From Odontesthes bonariensis (Eukaryota > Chordata > Actinopteri > Atheriniformes > Atherinopsidae), in assembly GCF_027942865.1 (NCBI RefSeq), contig NC_134517.1:16870009-16934008 (forward strand): DNA of 64,000 bases. Direction: 5' to 3'. Positions 34,501-44,310 of the stretch are shown here, piece after piece. The first letter of the stretch is position 1; every line of letters begins with the position of its first letter. The position numbers were made by a program, and so were the translations under genes. The notes beneath the pieces are model-generated. The model was not told where the DNA came from. It was given only the letters and a program-made list of their open reading frames with translations, and searched no databases.

Positions 34501-37500
34501 TCCTCAAGTGTGAAGAGGTGTTCTGCCTCATTTACACCTGACAGTAAATGGAAGGATTGGTGTGTAACAGCAAAAAAAAAAAAAAGACTCGAATGTCACC
34601 CATACCTTCTGCTGTTGTCCTGCGAAATGAGTTTATTCAGATGTGCAAGTAGCTCGTGTGACCGATGTATGGCTGCAGCCTCCAGGGGAATCCCTGTCAT
34701 TCCCTCTGTGTCTGCCTTCACATGTTCCACTGGGTGTGCAAATGTAACAGGCTTCTCTTGGATTAACACAAACCATTAGAGCACTGGTGTTCTGTAGAGA
34801 ACAAAGCTGTTTCTCATTGGTAGCATCCCTTGTCTGCTAACAGTAAAACTCTTCATCACCTGGCACCAGCCCCCACCAACCCAAGGAAGAAAAGGGGAAA
34901 GAAGAAAAGTTAAACAGATTTTTACCTCTTTTTTTTTTTTTTTTTTTTTTTTAAATTATTATTATGAATGAACTGGTGTTGGACAGATGTTGAAAATCAT
35001 TCGGATGCGAATATTGGCCCTGTAGCTTCTGAAACGTTTTGTACTAAATTCTACAGTTGTGGCACAGTTAAGACATAGTATATTTTTAGCGTGTTTGCTT
35101 GTCTTTCCAAAAGTAGCACAACAATGACTTGGCTAGCCTAACACGTGGTGTTTATCTGGCTAAGAGTGTAAAAGTGACTGATTTGTGATTGTAAAGTGAC
35201 GCGTTTTGTTTGCATACCAAAGTGAAAAGAGAAGAGCCATTGTATCCATAATCCCCTTCCTTTGCATTCTAAATTGTCTAAATAGCATGCATCAGTGGCA
35301 GTTTTAAAATGGATGTTTTGACGTGAGATAGGTGGCGTGGGCATTTCTCCACTGCTTGGGATGTCATTGCAAATCTCTCCTTAGTTTGTGCTTATACAAG
35401 CAGAAGACTGAGTAAAACACACCAGAAGAGGCCAACCCAGACCACTTGATCTGGGGAGGTGATGGTTGTCATGTCCGTGTCCCTCAGCCCGGCGGGGTGT
35501 GGGAGGTTACTTGACCTCTCAACCTTGGGGTCAGGTGACTCTTTGAGGTCATCATACGGGGAGCAAGTGTCAGGAATGGGTTAAAAGGCTGAGCAGCGAA
35601 GGTGACATGTCTGGGCATGCTTCCTTAAAGTTGAGGGAGAAAAATAGGGAGAGGTTAGAGCCATTGAAGTAAACAGTTTTCAACCAGACTTGTAAAGGAA
35701 TGATAAGCTTAAAAGGAAATGATGCAACTTACCTGATTTGTTCCTCTAGTGTTTTTTTTTGTTTTGTTTTTTTTTAAATTATTATTTTTTAAATTATTCA
35801 ATTTTTTTCCCCCTCAAGGACGGAGAAGGTAAAACACACTTTCACACACATTACTGTTCAACATGACAAATTACACATTAGACAGGCACACAGTCATAAG
35901 AATAGAAATCCGATTGAAACTCTGAATTAAGAATGCAACCAACATTTCTTTGCCCTTAAAATGAATGTCTTCTTTTTAATCTCTCTGAAATATTTTGACG
36001 CCCCCTTTGACCTGCATGTCTTCAAATGTCCTGCCTAGTTTTAGCAGCCCAAACATGTAATCCAGTTGATGAAGAGAAGTACAGTCCAGCTCCACATGAA
36101 CGGGGGTCAGAGGTGTGGAATATGATTATTATTTTTTTATATGTAGATATATAAATAATTTTTTTTTTTTTTACTACTGGTGTTTAAATTTTAGCTGCTT
36201 TCAGTAGCCACCACTGTGCTGACAACAGATGTGAACTCTTTGTGGTCTCCTTCAACATTGTGCTATGCCCCCATACATAAATTGTAATTCCTTGATGTGA
36301 TGTTTTAATTTAATCACCGTAAAAGGTCTCGCACTAGTTAACTTTTTGATGCTTGTGATTTAAAAAAAAATATAATAAAAATAATAATACATTTATTTTT
36401 TTAACTCTGGTCAGTAGACATTTTTCTCATTTGTCACTGGGAAGATGCTCCAAATTGTGCAGATGTGACCCCAGAGTTACACAAACTGGCATTTGAAAGG
36501 CTATTTAAAACGTTTTGTGTAGGTTGTGTTGAATTTTCACACTAAATAAGCTTGCGCTACATTTTTTTGTTATATAATCATTTTAAAGGATTTTAAAAAA
36601 AATATTCAGTTTAAATTGCATACACAGTTAAAAGCTGGTCTGCACAGGCAGCTTACTGCCCTCATTGGTCCTCACTGTGTGTTTGACCCGTGATCTCTTA
36701 CTTTCTCTCACCTGACTATTTCAGCCTCAGCCGTTAATGTCCATCCTCAGAAAAGGCATTTGATGCCTTAAGACAGAAAAATGTGACTCCTCCTTTAAGT
36801 GTTACAAATGCATCACATACACTGTCTGCAATTGAACTAGACTTCCCTCAGAGTCCCTTCCCCTGAAGTATTCACTTAGATTGGAAACAACAACAAAAAA
36901 AAATTAATCAGTGATGCAGCATGTAGTGATGGCAATGTCAACAGACTCTGTTTCTGAGTAACTGCCTCTCCATTATTTTTTTTCCTTTTTTTTATTATTA
37001 TTTTTTTTTTTTTTAGCTTTACTGCGAATTATTAGATTAACTCCTGGGCTTTCAGCTCGCAATTAACTCGGAGGAAGAGTTGTTTTTATTGATGGGAATG
37101 CGATTGAGGAAGAATGCCATTTTGTATTTTGACATGTATATGGAACAGTGACGTGCACAGTTTAAGTCGAGAGTCCTAAAAGTTTTTTCTTTTTCTAAGG
37201 CAGTAAAACCTCATCCGCCCATCCTCTGATGGTCAGACGGTGCAAGTGAAGTGCCTCGGTGCAGCCGACCATCTGCTCCTGCTGTTTTTTTCCCCCTCTA
37301 GTTGCAATCCTACTTGGTATCTCAGTGATAAAACAAAAAGAGAATATGAGTATATAAATGAATTACTTTTATCTAGAGGGTGAATGAAAGGGATTTTTTA
37401 TTTTATTTTTAAGAAATGATCCATCATATGAAATATGTCAGAGATTAGGGGGGTGGAGAGTAAAAAAGAAAGAAATGCATGACTTGCCAGTACCTCGTTG

Positions 37501-37825
37501 GAAGGGGAAGTATGTTGGGTATGTTATTGGATTCTGACTATCGGGTCCATTTCTGACTAAGATCGTAATTACAGGTCCATTGAGACCTCTAGTGGCAACA
37601 GAATTGCTACATCTTACCTCCATGGGGATTATCATCAGGATAGGAAACTTGTTGAAACACATGTGCATACGAGCAAGTGTGCATTACTGGAGAGAATGTT
37701 TTAGGATTTAGATATTTAGTTGATATTTACTCTTTGAGTGTCTGAGGGAGATTTGGGTAATAGCGCTGTGATTCCTCCAGTTGGCTCCTTTTTTTTAACT
37801 TTCTTTGTTTTCTGTTTGTTCTCAG

Positions 37826-37843
37826 TTGCTCCCCCAACTTCAG
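37826..37843 (+). ncRNA. Possible 18-nt micro-exon
   Basis: A polypyrimidine tract ending TTTGTTCTCAG (37825) is followed by TTGCTCCCCCAACTTCAG and then the donor GTAAGC at 37844. The second CAG could instead be an alternative acceptor with a fortuitous donor overlap. Only splice motifs support it. Confidence 0.25.
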
Positions 37844-38882
37844 GTAAGCTGCGGAGGAGTGACTTTGTTGGTGGGGTCTCGCTTAATGACGCCTGAACAC
37901 AAAATGTCCTCAAACACTGACGGTACCATGATGAGTTCAGTTTGATGAAATTCATTATTTGAAACAAACAGATTTCTGTTCTACAATAAGGCATTGGATA
38001 CAACTGTGGAGTTAATTATCTGAGAGTGGTCAGTTATTGAAAGATAAATTGCACTCTTCCTCTGGTAAGCATCCATCCATCAGATAGAAATGCACATTTT
38101 AGACCGAGGTGTTTCTAAGGAATGTACCGGGGATGGGATGAAAATGACCGTGTGTTTTGGACATTTCAAAGAAAAGTGAATGAATTCAGAGTTACCAGTT
38201 TTTTGGGGGGTTTTTTTCTCCTTGTTAAGCTTGCCTCTTTTTCTTTTTTCACAAACCATTATATTTTATTAGACTTGTAAAATGATTACGAACTCGTTGT
38301 GTCAGATGTTTCAAATTAGCCTTTGCAGCACCGGTTCTTAAGTTGTTTCGAACTAGATCGAAATGAATCTGTTCCGTCCAAATGCGTCACGTGATCCATT
38401 TCACTCTTTCTAGAGAACTGATCTGCAAAGCCGCTTCCAGCGGCAGTCGTGTATCCGATCTGCTCGGTTTCATATGACGAGATTCCAAATACTGAACCTC
38501 ACGATGGTGATCTTAGTCACCTTTGTGCATCCAGTGTTGTGGCAACAGTGCTCCTGCATCAGCAGGAGTGTCAGTGTGTATTAAGGGACGCCTACAAAGA
38601 AATGTTTCTCAGAGTTTGTTGTGGAGGAACTTTACAGGCCTGCGGAGAGCCTGACTTCATCCTCGTTGAGCAGCTTTGGGTCATTAAACTCATCATCTAA
38701 CATCAAAGTTAGTCTAAAGTTGTCCACCAGGGTTCTGAAATCTTTTTAACTTTGTAAAGTTCTTTCCACAAACTTTAGACTTTGTAGTCTTTCTTTTTTT
38801 CATGCATAACAGGAACTCTGACAGACTTCTGTCTAAAAAAAAAAAAAAAAGTACTGAACTGTATTCTCTTTGTGTGTTTCAG

Positions 38883-39002
38883 AGGGAGACGATCCCAAGC
38901 CCACTGAGGACGTGGGAGGAAGACTTAAATCTTGATTCTGGTGATCATCTGAGCATCTTTAGGAAGACAAATGATGCGTATCTGCAGCTGTTAGTGGTAA
39001 AG
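38883..39002 (+). ncRNA. dleu2: Candidate DLEU2-like exon just upstream of miR-15a
   Basis: A pyrimidine-rich tract ending TGTGTGTTTCAG (38882) gives a good acceptor. A donor-like GTAAAG follows at 39003. The resulting 120-nt exon ends only about 86 bases before the miR-15a hairpin, putting both microRNA hairpins in the next intron, as in mammalian DLEU2. Exon identity is inferred. Confidence 0.4.
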
Positions 39003-39088
39003 GTAAAGGTGTAGGTGGGGATTTGAAGCCTGGATGATAAGGGAAGGAATGAAGATGAGCCAGAAGCAGAGGAACCATGGCTGCACCT

Positions 39089-39169
39089 CTGGTGATGCCG
39101 TAGCAGCACGGAATGGTTTGTGGGTGACTCTGAGATGCAGGCCATGCTGTGCTGCCGCAGCAAAGCCAG
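39089..39169 (+). ncRNA. mir15a: pre-miR-15a hairpin
   Basis: The 5' arm carries the mature miR-15a at 39101-39122, beginning TAGCAGCACGGAATGGTTTG. The AGCAGCA seed (positions 2-8) of the miR-15/16/195/497 family is intact. The 3' arm (39138-39159, CAGGCCATGCTGTGCTGCCG...) matches the known miR-15a-3p pattern and pairs with the 5' arm across a loop of about 15 nt. The base of the stem pairs CTGG (39089-39092) with CCAG (39166-39169). Position 10 of the mature strand is G, where the zebrafish miR-15a I recall has A. The family represses BCL2, CCND1 and other cell-cycle and survival mRNAs. It lies 0.2 kb upstream of miR-16, so both would come from one primary transcript. Confidence 0.96.
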
Positions 39170-39342
39170 AATCTACATCAGATCTGTCACCTTGCTGTCC
39201 CTGTCCTGTTTTTATCATTTCCCTTCTTAGAGATGACTAATGTATCACTGTTTTGGTTAATGGTCATTAGCAGTTAGGGCTGCATAGATGACCGTTTTCC
39301 CTATGAGGAAAAAGTTATGTGGCTATTTGTTTCTCTGATCAG

Positions 39343-39436
39343 CTGGTGGCCTTACTGTAGCAGCACGTAAATATTGGAGTTCAGACTAGTTGAAGTCTCC
39401 AGTATTAATCGTGCTGCTGAAGCAAAGCTGACCACT
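39343..39436 (+). ncRNA. mir16: pre-miR-16 hairpin
   Basis: The mature miR-16 is at 39358-39379, starting TAGCAGCACGTAAATATTGG and ending AG, the form known for zebrafish miR-16b. The 3' arm at 39399-39420 (CCAGTATTAATCGTGCTGCT...) matches the miR-16-1-3p pattern and folds back on the 5' arm, with a loop around TTCAGACTAGTTGAAGTCT. Hairpin limits are estimated from pairing. It shares its seed with miR-15a and would be co-transcribed with it. The dicistronic miR-15/16 order (15 first) is conserved in vertebrates. Clustering is functionally relevant because processing of a poor miR-15a-type hairpin can be assisted by the neighbouring miR-16 hairpin, as reported for the mammalian cluster. Confidence 0.97.
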
Positions 39437-41992
39437 CACAACCAGCATCACCAACCACTGCTGCGTGTTCTCAGACCAAACAGCAACATGATGCGGCTTT
39501 CCATTCCTGCAGGTAGCATGTTTAAGAATTTTAATCACTGGTAGTTTCACAGAACTAATTTATATTAACAGTTAATGTTTGTTTGTTGTTTTTACTGTTT
39601 GCTTGGGAAAATAAAAGTTTTAAACGCTTCTGTCTGTAGCGTCTTTTTTGTCGCTATTGAGCGTTCAGCACGCCGTTCAGTTCAGGTGTTTTGTCTTTCG
39701 TACCTGAGCCACTGGGCAGTGTCCACAAAGCTGTGGAAGCGCTGCCGTCCTGGAGGAGAAGCGCGCAGCACGGTCCGCGAGGCCCCGATCCGCGCGAGAG
39801 CTCAACACAGATAGTGCTCCAAATTAGAGCAGCAACTGGATTATAAACGCGACATTTCCTAATGGAATATGAATGGCATGTGTTCTTAGATTTATTTTCT
39901 GCTTTTGAGATGTTTTTCCTAATAAAGAATTTTCGCATAACTGCGTCAATGTTCCACAGAACCCGTCCTACGGTTCTGTCGCCTCTTCGTCTCAGTCGGT
40001 GCTGGGTGCAAACAGAATTCGGACACCTCCCAGACACAACGCCTTTAAAATGAGGGGGAAAAAAAGCTTTACTCAAGCAGTGATTAAAAGCTCCGGTATC
40101 TGGTCAAAGAGGGGCGCTTTATGCGGAGGCCTGGCCTACATTTTGGATAATGTCAAGATTCAAAATTCATCTTGTCAAGAGATGAGTAACCTGATTACAC
40201 CCGTTTGAAATGTTGAATAAATTAAAACTCATCGAAGTTAATATATCATAATTTATAAGATTATTATATTTCCTCTAATGGACAGTGAATATTTAAGGCT
40301 GTGTGATGTATTAAAAAGGCTTAGGCCCCTTTTATTTTTACCTTCCATTATTTATATATATATATATGTGTGTGTGTATAAAGCACACATATAAAGTCGT
40401 TTCCATCCATAGTGGCCTTGTTAGGCCTCTTCTGATACAATAATTTCAAATCAACAGATTTAGGCAACTCTAATTATGGTCAGCCTGGAATTAAAGGATT
40501 TCATTTTTTTTTTTTTTTTCGGGGGCCTGGAAATGATTGGAGAGGAAATGACCCTTTTTTTCCCCCCCACGGTTCGATCCTTTCATTATTTTGCTTATAT
40601 GGAAATGTTTACATCGCATTCAGTTGATTAAAAAAAATATAGGCCTATATATATATATATATATATATATTTAAATGTTTTGCTAAATACACACCGCATT
40701 ATCACGGCTACTATGTGGACTTTTCTGTGCGTGTGTTTATTAACAGGGTTACGGAAGAAAAAAAAACGCTTTTTCTTTTCTTAAATGGAAGACATGAAAT
40801 AAGTAAATGGAGGAAAAAAAACTCATCTACCCTCGCATCTTAAAGGTTTGAATTAGCGTTCACTCGCGGGCTGAAATTCCAGGATTTCCCAGGAAAATCC
40901 TCCTATACTACTTTTACCCGCGTTCATATCGCTCCTATACAATCTGTCCAGGTGAAGAATTTAACACAATTTAGTTGACGTGAGTTGGCTGAATGGTGAC
41001 TTAAATGTTCTTTTTAGGGAATCTCATAAAAGGCCCCAGCTTGACCTGGTGTACACGATGCGCTTCGGCTATTGTGTTACACAAATCCTGAGTATATTTA
41101 TAATAAATAAATAAATTAATGAATACCTTTATTCTCTTTTTTTTCCCTGGCTGCACTTGAATGTGTGTGCAGATGCAATTGAACTATAATGTAGACTGTA
41201 TATATATATATAATGTATATGTATGCATGTGCTGGCGTGCTATGACGCACATTCTGAATTAGGGTCGGTGCTTACATCACTGGATGCACTTTGTGGTTCG
41301 GCTTTAGGATTTTCCTCCCAACTCAGGAGAATAAATAAATAAATCTAGGAGGTCACACTTCACAGCTCGCCCTTTAAATCTTACCCATTTTAAAGGCGAC
41401 CGATAGAAATTTTAAATAACCAAAAACAAACCTAAACATGAAGTATTCGATCACGTTGCAATTATCCACACAAACGCACCGCGATGTCAGACTTCTAAGT
41501 CGTTTTCGCTCACATGCAGATGCGCTGCAGGCGGAATAAGCCCCACTCTGCACCGTTCATTAAACAGCAGGTTTTTGACTTGACGGTCGGATAAGTTATG
41601 CAACAAATGAGCTCCGTGAACCGGTATAAATTCTGAGCAGAAACGAGGAGGACCGCTCATTAAACGCGCTTTCAACATCCGACTGGAAATGCTGCTGTCG
41701 GGCTTCCAGATGTTCTCCCTGAAAACGTATCAAATACCAGTGTTTTTACTTTGTTAGGTTTTTCTTTTTTCCTTTCTTGTTTTCTCCAGCCCGCTGAATA
41801 TTTCACACGGGCCGTGTTACATAACATGTGTAACCTTGGAAGAGGTCGCAGCATCACTGTGGCGCGGACGCGCGCCTTGAGGGGGGTTGGGAGGCCGTGG
41901 ACTGCACCTCGTTTTCCTCGGCTCACAGAAGCCGTCCCGACTGGCACTGTCCCTCTGAATGAAGCAATCAGAAGTGAGTCAGTTTGATCAGG
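39437..41992. other. Gene-free stretch between the microRNAs and TRIM13
   Basis: No KCNRG-like (potassium-channel T1 domain) exon was seen here, although human KCNRG lies next to TRIM13. Content is AT-rich DNA with small AT/TG repeats (40354-40380, 40646-40670, 41200-41215) and a T-run at 40505-40520. It probably holds downstream parts of the DLEU2-like RNA, but no exon could be fixed. The 140-codon minus-strand frame at 39654-40076 has no recognisable domain. Confidence 0.45.
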
Positions 41993-41998
41993 TTTATT
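41993..41998 (-). terminator. Candidate TRIM13 polyadenylation signal
   Basis: TTTATT on the plus strand reads AATAAA on the minus strand, about 360 bases past the TRIM13 stop codon. Other signals further away are possible. Confidence 0.35.
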
Positions 41999-42352
41999 TG
42001 TCAAGATCACCTTCGATAAGTAGAAAAAAAAAACAATTAATAGCAATCATCAGAGTATAAAAGAGGAATAGTGTGCTCGCTCGTTTAAGGTCGTTTGTTT
42101 TAGCGTTTACTTTTCGTGGATGGAGGGTTTAGAGTTGCTTCTGTTGGATTCTTTCGAGGTTGCAACTTGAGGGGGAAAAAAAATGCAAAAAGACAAACAA
42201 AAAGAAAAGAAAACAGGACATTGTAAACATGTGTTTCCTTACATCCACTGCATCTCACGGGTCTCCTGGAACTACTCTGTGAGATGCACAAAAAAAGGCT
42301 AATTAGGATAACTTACACCTGCAAATAAAGTAGACAATGGAGTCAGTTAACT

Positions 42353-43495
42353 TCACGACACGCTCCTGACCCACTCCATCAAAATTGTGCACATGTCAGT
42401 CATTCCCTGAAGGTAAACATCTGTGCGCGAGAGAATGACAGAGGCGAGCGGCTCGATCTTCGAGGTCACGTCGGATGCGAGGTTGCGCGGCAGCAGCAGC
42501 ATGAGTAGTGTTGGCAGCAAGAAAAAAGCCAGAAAGAAGACGATCCGTTTGGGGGCTGCCATCCGCGAGCCCCCCGTTTGGTAGGAGCCACTCTCGTGGG
42601 GGACGGAGATCCTGTCCACTTCTCTGAGCCGAAGGGAATCCCACTTTTTGACGTCGAAATTGCGCACGAGTGGCCCGACGTCCATGTCTTTCCGAGAGGG
42701 CAGAGGCGTGTCTTTGAGGACCTTCAGCTTCTCTCGAAACTCTTGCATCTGCTGCAGAAAGCACAGGGGGTCCGAGACGCTCCTGAAAGACTCGGCGATG
42801 CTGAGCGCGCGCCTCTGCTCCTCCAGCGCTGCGCTCAGCTTGGCGGTCTCCGGGTCGTACGCTTGCATCACCACCAGTTTCAGGGTTTCGAAGTCGGACA
42901 AAATCTCGTTCTTCTTGCATTCGAGGGCTCCAATGAGCTTGTCGAAATACTCTGCCACCTTTTCCGCGTCCTTGCTCACCGACTGAAGCGCCGTCTTCTT
43001 GCTGGCTTGCAGCGTCTCAAGGCAGGACAGCGTGTCTGCGCTCCGCCAACTCTCCACGCCGTGTAGCAGCTCCTCAAACGCCCCCTTCTCCTGCTCATAC
43101 GCATCCTCCAGGGAGCTGAATTTGTGCCCTTTGTGGTCATCCGTCGTGGCGCAGAATCCACAAATGAGTTTCAAATCAGTGGCGCAGAATATGTTGAGAG
43201 GCTGCCCGCAGTGCCGCTTGCAGAGGGACATTTTCGGCATCACCTTTAATTTGCTGAACTTCTCAACTATTCCTCGGAGAGAATAGTTGATCTGCAGGGT
43301 ATTTGCGCCGTTGTGGGGGCTCTCCTTGCGGCATGTGGGGCATTTGAGGGGTGTTCTGAAAGCTGGACCTCGGTTCCCCTCCAAGAGTCCGTCCAGGCAT
43401 TTCTTGCAAAAGCTGTGTGAGCACAACAAGACCCGCGGATCCTCGAACAGACCGCAGCACACTGGGCACGTGAGCTCCTCTTCCAGCTGCTCCAT
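42353..43495 (-). CDS. trim13: TRIM13, ER-anchored RING E3 ubiquitin ligase
   Basis: The single coding exon encodes 380 residues, against 407 in human. The chosen start (ATG at 43495, MEQLEEELTCPVC) aligns with the human N-terminus. The frame stays open further upstream, but those codons lie in the intron before the acceptor TGTTTACAG. RING finger: C10, C13, C25, H27, C30, C33, C52, C55. B-box 2: C92, H95, C104, D107, C112, C115, H121, H124. A coiled-coil region at about 125-270 includes the conserved KKNEILSDFET and FLQQMQEFREK. A hydrophobic segment at about 318-336 (IVFFLAFFLLPTLLMLLLP) is the tail anchor. TRIM13 sits in the ER membrane and acts in ER-associated degradation and ER-linked autophagy in mammals. 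The C-terminal 60 residues differ from human. It faces SPRYD7 head to head across a GC-rich interval. Confidence 0.97.
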   Translation of the reverse strand: MEQLEEELTCPVCCGLFEDPRVLLCSHSFCKKCLDGLLEGNRGPAFRTPLKCPTCRKESPHNGANTLQINYSLRGIVEKFSKLKVMPKMSLCKRHCGQPLNIFCATDLKLICGFCATTDDHKGHKFSSLEDAYEQEKGAFEELLHGVESWRSADTLSCLETLQASKKTALQSVSKDAEKVAEYFDKLIGALECKKNEILSDFETLKLVVMQAYDPETAKLSAALEEQRRALSIAESFRSVSDPLCFLQQMQEFREKLKVLKDTPLPSRKDMDVGPLVRNFDVKKWDSLRLREVDRISVPHESGSYQTGGSRMAAPKRIVFFLAFFLLPTLLMLLLPRNLASDVTSKIEPLASVILSRTDVYLQGMTDMCTILMEWVRSVS

Positions 43496-43500
43496 CGTAC

Positions 43501-44191
43501 CCTGTAAACACATCACCCAGGCGTCAAATCAGTGCTTAATTTAGAACAGAGGGGAGAAAAACAACAAAACCAATAAATCAGCACTCAATAAAAACGGGCT
43601 ACATGATACGCACCCCACACGCAGAGGGATGCCGCCCTATGAGGCAGAGAACCCGTGAATTACACAAGAAAAAACACCGTAGCATCGCAAAAGGATACAG
43701 GTTTTTTAGGGGGGTGGGGTGGGGGGGTTAGCAGTCACGTTCCAGCTGTGTTTGAAGTATTCCAATCCTGAAAGTGAAACTGGCTGTGCCCGCGTAAAAG
43801 ACCGACACGGGTCCTGCCAAAAGCTCCGTTTGCGTTTTCAAGGCTGAGCCGCATCCTGCTGCCTGACGTCTTTCTGTCGCCAGCGAGCGCTGAAAGAAGC
43901 CCGCAATACGTTTCGGGTCGACTACAACTCGAAATCGCCAACAACTTGGCGGGATGTAAACTCTTCCAACGAACGGTCATGTCTTGGCTTGTATTTGCAG
44001 GGGCAGCAGGACGGCGGCTAGCTGAGTTGAGCCCTAAGTTGCTGTCTCCTAAACCAATCCAATGCGACAAATCGTCGACAAACGGGGTTCGCGCGAGCGC
44101 TGCTCCTGTTGGCAAGGTACAGAAGGAGGGCTGTGACAGATTTTGCGAGCGCATAGTAACATGCAACTACTGGACCAAAAGAATCACTCAC
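43501..44191 (-). other. TRIM13 5' intron
   Basis: The intron lies between the non-coding leader exon (donor at 44191-44190 on the minus strand) and the coding exon (acceptor at 43503-43502). It is CpG-rich towards 44.0-44.2 kb. The 143-codon minus-strand frame at 43735-44166 lies inside it and looks fortuitous. Confidence 0.6.
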
Positions 44192-44310
44192 CAGCTGCTG
44201 AGACGCTCAGCGCAACGCAATCATGGCGCTTGTTGCTGTGCAGACTTCGCCCTTTCCGGGTGTGCAGTTAACTGTTTCAGTCGCGCGCGGCAAACCGGAC
44301 CGTGCCGATT
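44192..44310 (-). other. trim13: TRIM13 non-coding first exon (5' UTR)
   Basis: On the minus strand the segment ending CGTCTCAGCAGCTG is followed by GTGAGT, a near-consensus donor at 44191. Joined to the acceptor at 43501 it places six leader bases (GGTACG) directly before the ATG. The upstream limit is a guess. A spliced 5' leader is also how human TRIM13 is built. Confidence 0.55.

Larger units (their letters stand above)
28401..38882 (+). other. T-rich intronic stretch of the DLEU2-like transcript
   Basis: This stretch is gene-free and strongly T-biased on the plus strand, with T-runs of 12-31 bases (29044-29063, 29791-29804, 31406-31436, 31660-31682, 32868-32892, 34929-34952, 36161-36172, 37005-37016) and comparatively few A-runs. 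An AT dinucleotide repeat lies at 31496-31519. Between 28.4 and 28.7 kb it is still CpG-rich (GCTAGC repeats near 28550-28575). Open frames here are short and not protein-like; the 131-codon frame at 31790-32185 lacks recognisable features. Confidence 0.5.
28257..39440 (+). ncRNA. dleu2: DLEU2-like host transcript of miR-15a/miR-16 (inferred)
   Basis: In mammals miR-15a and miR-16-1 are processed from an intron of the long non-coding RNA DLEU2, which starts at a CpG-island promoter tens of kb upstream and runs opposite to TRIM13. The same arrangement is seen here. A promoter-like cluster lies at 28.15-28.26 kb, the microRNA hairpins at 39.1-39.4 kb are on the plus strand, and TRIM13 is on the minus strand beyond them. 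No long open frame exists in the interval. Exon evidence is limited to a first exon ending at the donor at 28401, an exon-like block at 38883-39002, and two very short candidates (29072-29093, 37826-37843). Sense-strand T-richness fits transcription in this direction. The 3' end is not determined; it may extend into or past TRIM13 as in human. Confidence 0.5.

Noticed and set aside
39034-39240. Open frames over the miR-15a hairpin on both strands
   Set aside because: They overlap a conserved microRNA precursor and have no protein support.
39437-42300. KCNRG between the microRNAs and TRIM13
   Set aside because: No frame resembling a potassium-channel T1 domain was seen on either strand.
42396-43066. 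Long frames in other frames and on the plus strand of the TRIM13 exon
   Set aside because: Shadows of the TRIM13 coding exon caused by its GC-rich codons.
43496-43516. TRIM13 start upstream at the in-frame GTG/ATG (seven extra residues)
   Set aside because: The extra codons lie before the splice acceptor TGTTTACAG, and the protein from 43495 aligns with the human N-terminus.
43735-44166. 143-codon minus-strand frame next to TRIM13
   Set aside because: Falls in the inferred 5' intron. CpG-rich sequence has few stops, and no domain is seen.
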